Of a stretch of 64,000 nucleotides of DNA, positions 63,622 through 64,000 are shown in pieces. The stretch is from the NCBI GenBank assembly GCA_902580265.1, contig CACHJY010000004.1, positions 1-64,000 on the forward strand, written 5' to 3'. How positions within the stretch are numbered: the first letter of the stretch is position 1; every line of letters starts with the position of its first letter. The position numbers and the translations under genes were made by a program. This DNA comes from an uncultured Alphaproteobacteria bacterium. Its GTDB lineage: Bacteria > Pseudomonadota > Alphaproteobacteria > Rhodobacterales > Rhodobacteraceae. Below the pieces are notes generated by a model that saw nothing but the letters and a program-made list of their open reading frames with translations, made no database searches and was not told where the DNA came from.

Positions 63622-64000
63622 TTATTCAATATCAGTAACTAATGATATCTGAGAGTACCCAATATTACTGACTAGCGCCAGAATGGTTGCAATCTTCTGA
63701 TACTCTATATTTTTACTAGCTCTCAAATAAATTCCATTAGACTCCCTCTCTTTTTTAATCGCCAAAAGCTTTGAACGCAACTCACCTTTTTCTATTTTCA
63801 CTTCGTTTATAAAAAGATTGCTATCACCGTCCAGTGTAAGAGTAAGAGGTCTTTCTTTTTCGGTTTCTAGCGGTTTTGCTTGAGTGTTAGGCAAATCAAC
63901 CTCTATGCCTACGCTCAATAGAGGAGCAGCTACCATAAATATAATTAAAAGCACCAACATTATATCAACAAAAGGTGTTACATTAATTTCTGACATTGGA
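63622..64000 (-). CDS. tolR: TolR protein (5' end outside window)
   Basis: At least 124 residues of an ExbD/TolR protein are present. 'MSEINVTPFVDIMLVLLIIF' is the conserved membrane helix with its proton-path Asp. Other TolR proteins have about ten to twenty residues before 'MSEINVTP', so the true start is probably beyond the window edge. A C-terminal periplasmic domain (about 45-124) follows. It works with TolQ, expected next upstream, as the motor of the Tol-Pal system. Confidence 0.95.
   Translation of the reverse strand, partial: PMSEINVTPFVDIMLVLLIIFMVAAPLLSVGIEVDLPNTQAKPLETEKERPLTLTLDGDSNLFINEVKIEKGELRSKLLAIKKERESNGIYLRASKNIEYQKIATILALVSNIGYSQISLVTDIE

Overview
The window reads as one continuous piece of an AT-rich, tightly packed bacterial chromosome, most likely from a marine alphaproteobacterium of the SAR116 or roseobacter-like kind. 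That placement is an inference. It rests on the gene order tolR-tolA-tolB-pal-cpoB-tilS-ftsH, a DivK-like receiver, a DmdA-type DMSP demethylase, a non-pyrrolysine MttB-family methyltransferase, TRAP and peptide-type ABC uptake systems, and very short intergenic gaps. No gap exceeds about 230 bases, and several convergent genes overlap at their ends. I saw no insertion sequence, prophage, CRISPR array or rRNA. One tRNA gene (Arg, anticodon TCG) is present.

Layout. 1-2869: the end of a peptide/nickel-type ABC uptake operon (binding protein, two permeases). 2886-4102: a methyltransferase and a DUF1127 protein. 4141-11285 (minus): a signalling operon made of an 1801-residue soluble hybrid histidine kinase with about ten PAS domains, a DivK-like receiver, a receiver-adenylate cyclase and an EthD protein. 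11363-13527 (minus): apt, an EamA transporter and an SDR. 13758-15518: cold-shock protein and MttB-family protein, then tRNA-Arg on the other strand. 15672-20173 (minus): a two-gene NAD-type formate dehydrogenase. 20328-22173: an acyl-CoA ligase and a small membrane protein. 22170-28476 (minus): a second, complete peptide-type ABC operon ending in a threonine-dehydratase-like enzyme.

28662-35257 (plus) is a compact five-gene operon of unusual make-up: YtcJ amidohydrolase, COG0523 GTPase, acyl-CoA carboxylase carboxyltransferase, MOSC protein and AidB-like dehydrogenase. 35265-40369 (minus) holds a cupin, a TRAP transporter, a cyclase-family hydrolase and OsmC. 40463-43684 is a convergent selenium pair, selU and a fused NDH-like/SelD protein. 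43759-48034 has an MFS transporter facing a methyltransferase, reductase and hydrolase operon. 48151-52057 (plus) is an acyl-CoA operon: dehydrogenase, racemase, nitroreductase and MeaB. 52065-54104 (minus) is aroQ followed by a cobalt-type nitrile hydratase. 54198-56652 is dmdA and rimO. 56655-64000 (minus) is the Tol-Pal/tilS/ftsH block, with tolR cut by the window edge.

How it fits together: the window suggests a heterotroph that takes up peptides and organic acids, oxidises C1 compounds (formate; methyl groups from DMSP and perhaps methylamines), processes acyl-CoAs and nitriles, and uses selenium to modify tRNA. All three binding-protein genes are separated from their permease genes by a terminator-like hairpin. 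The most unusual single object is the PAS-array kinase with its receiver-cyclase partner.
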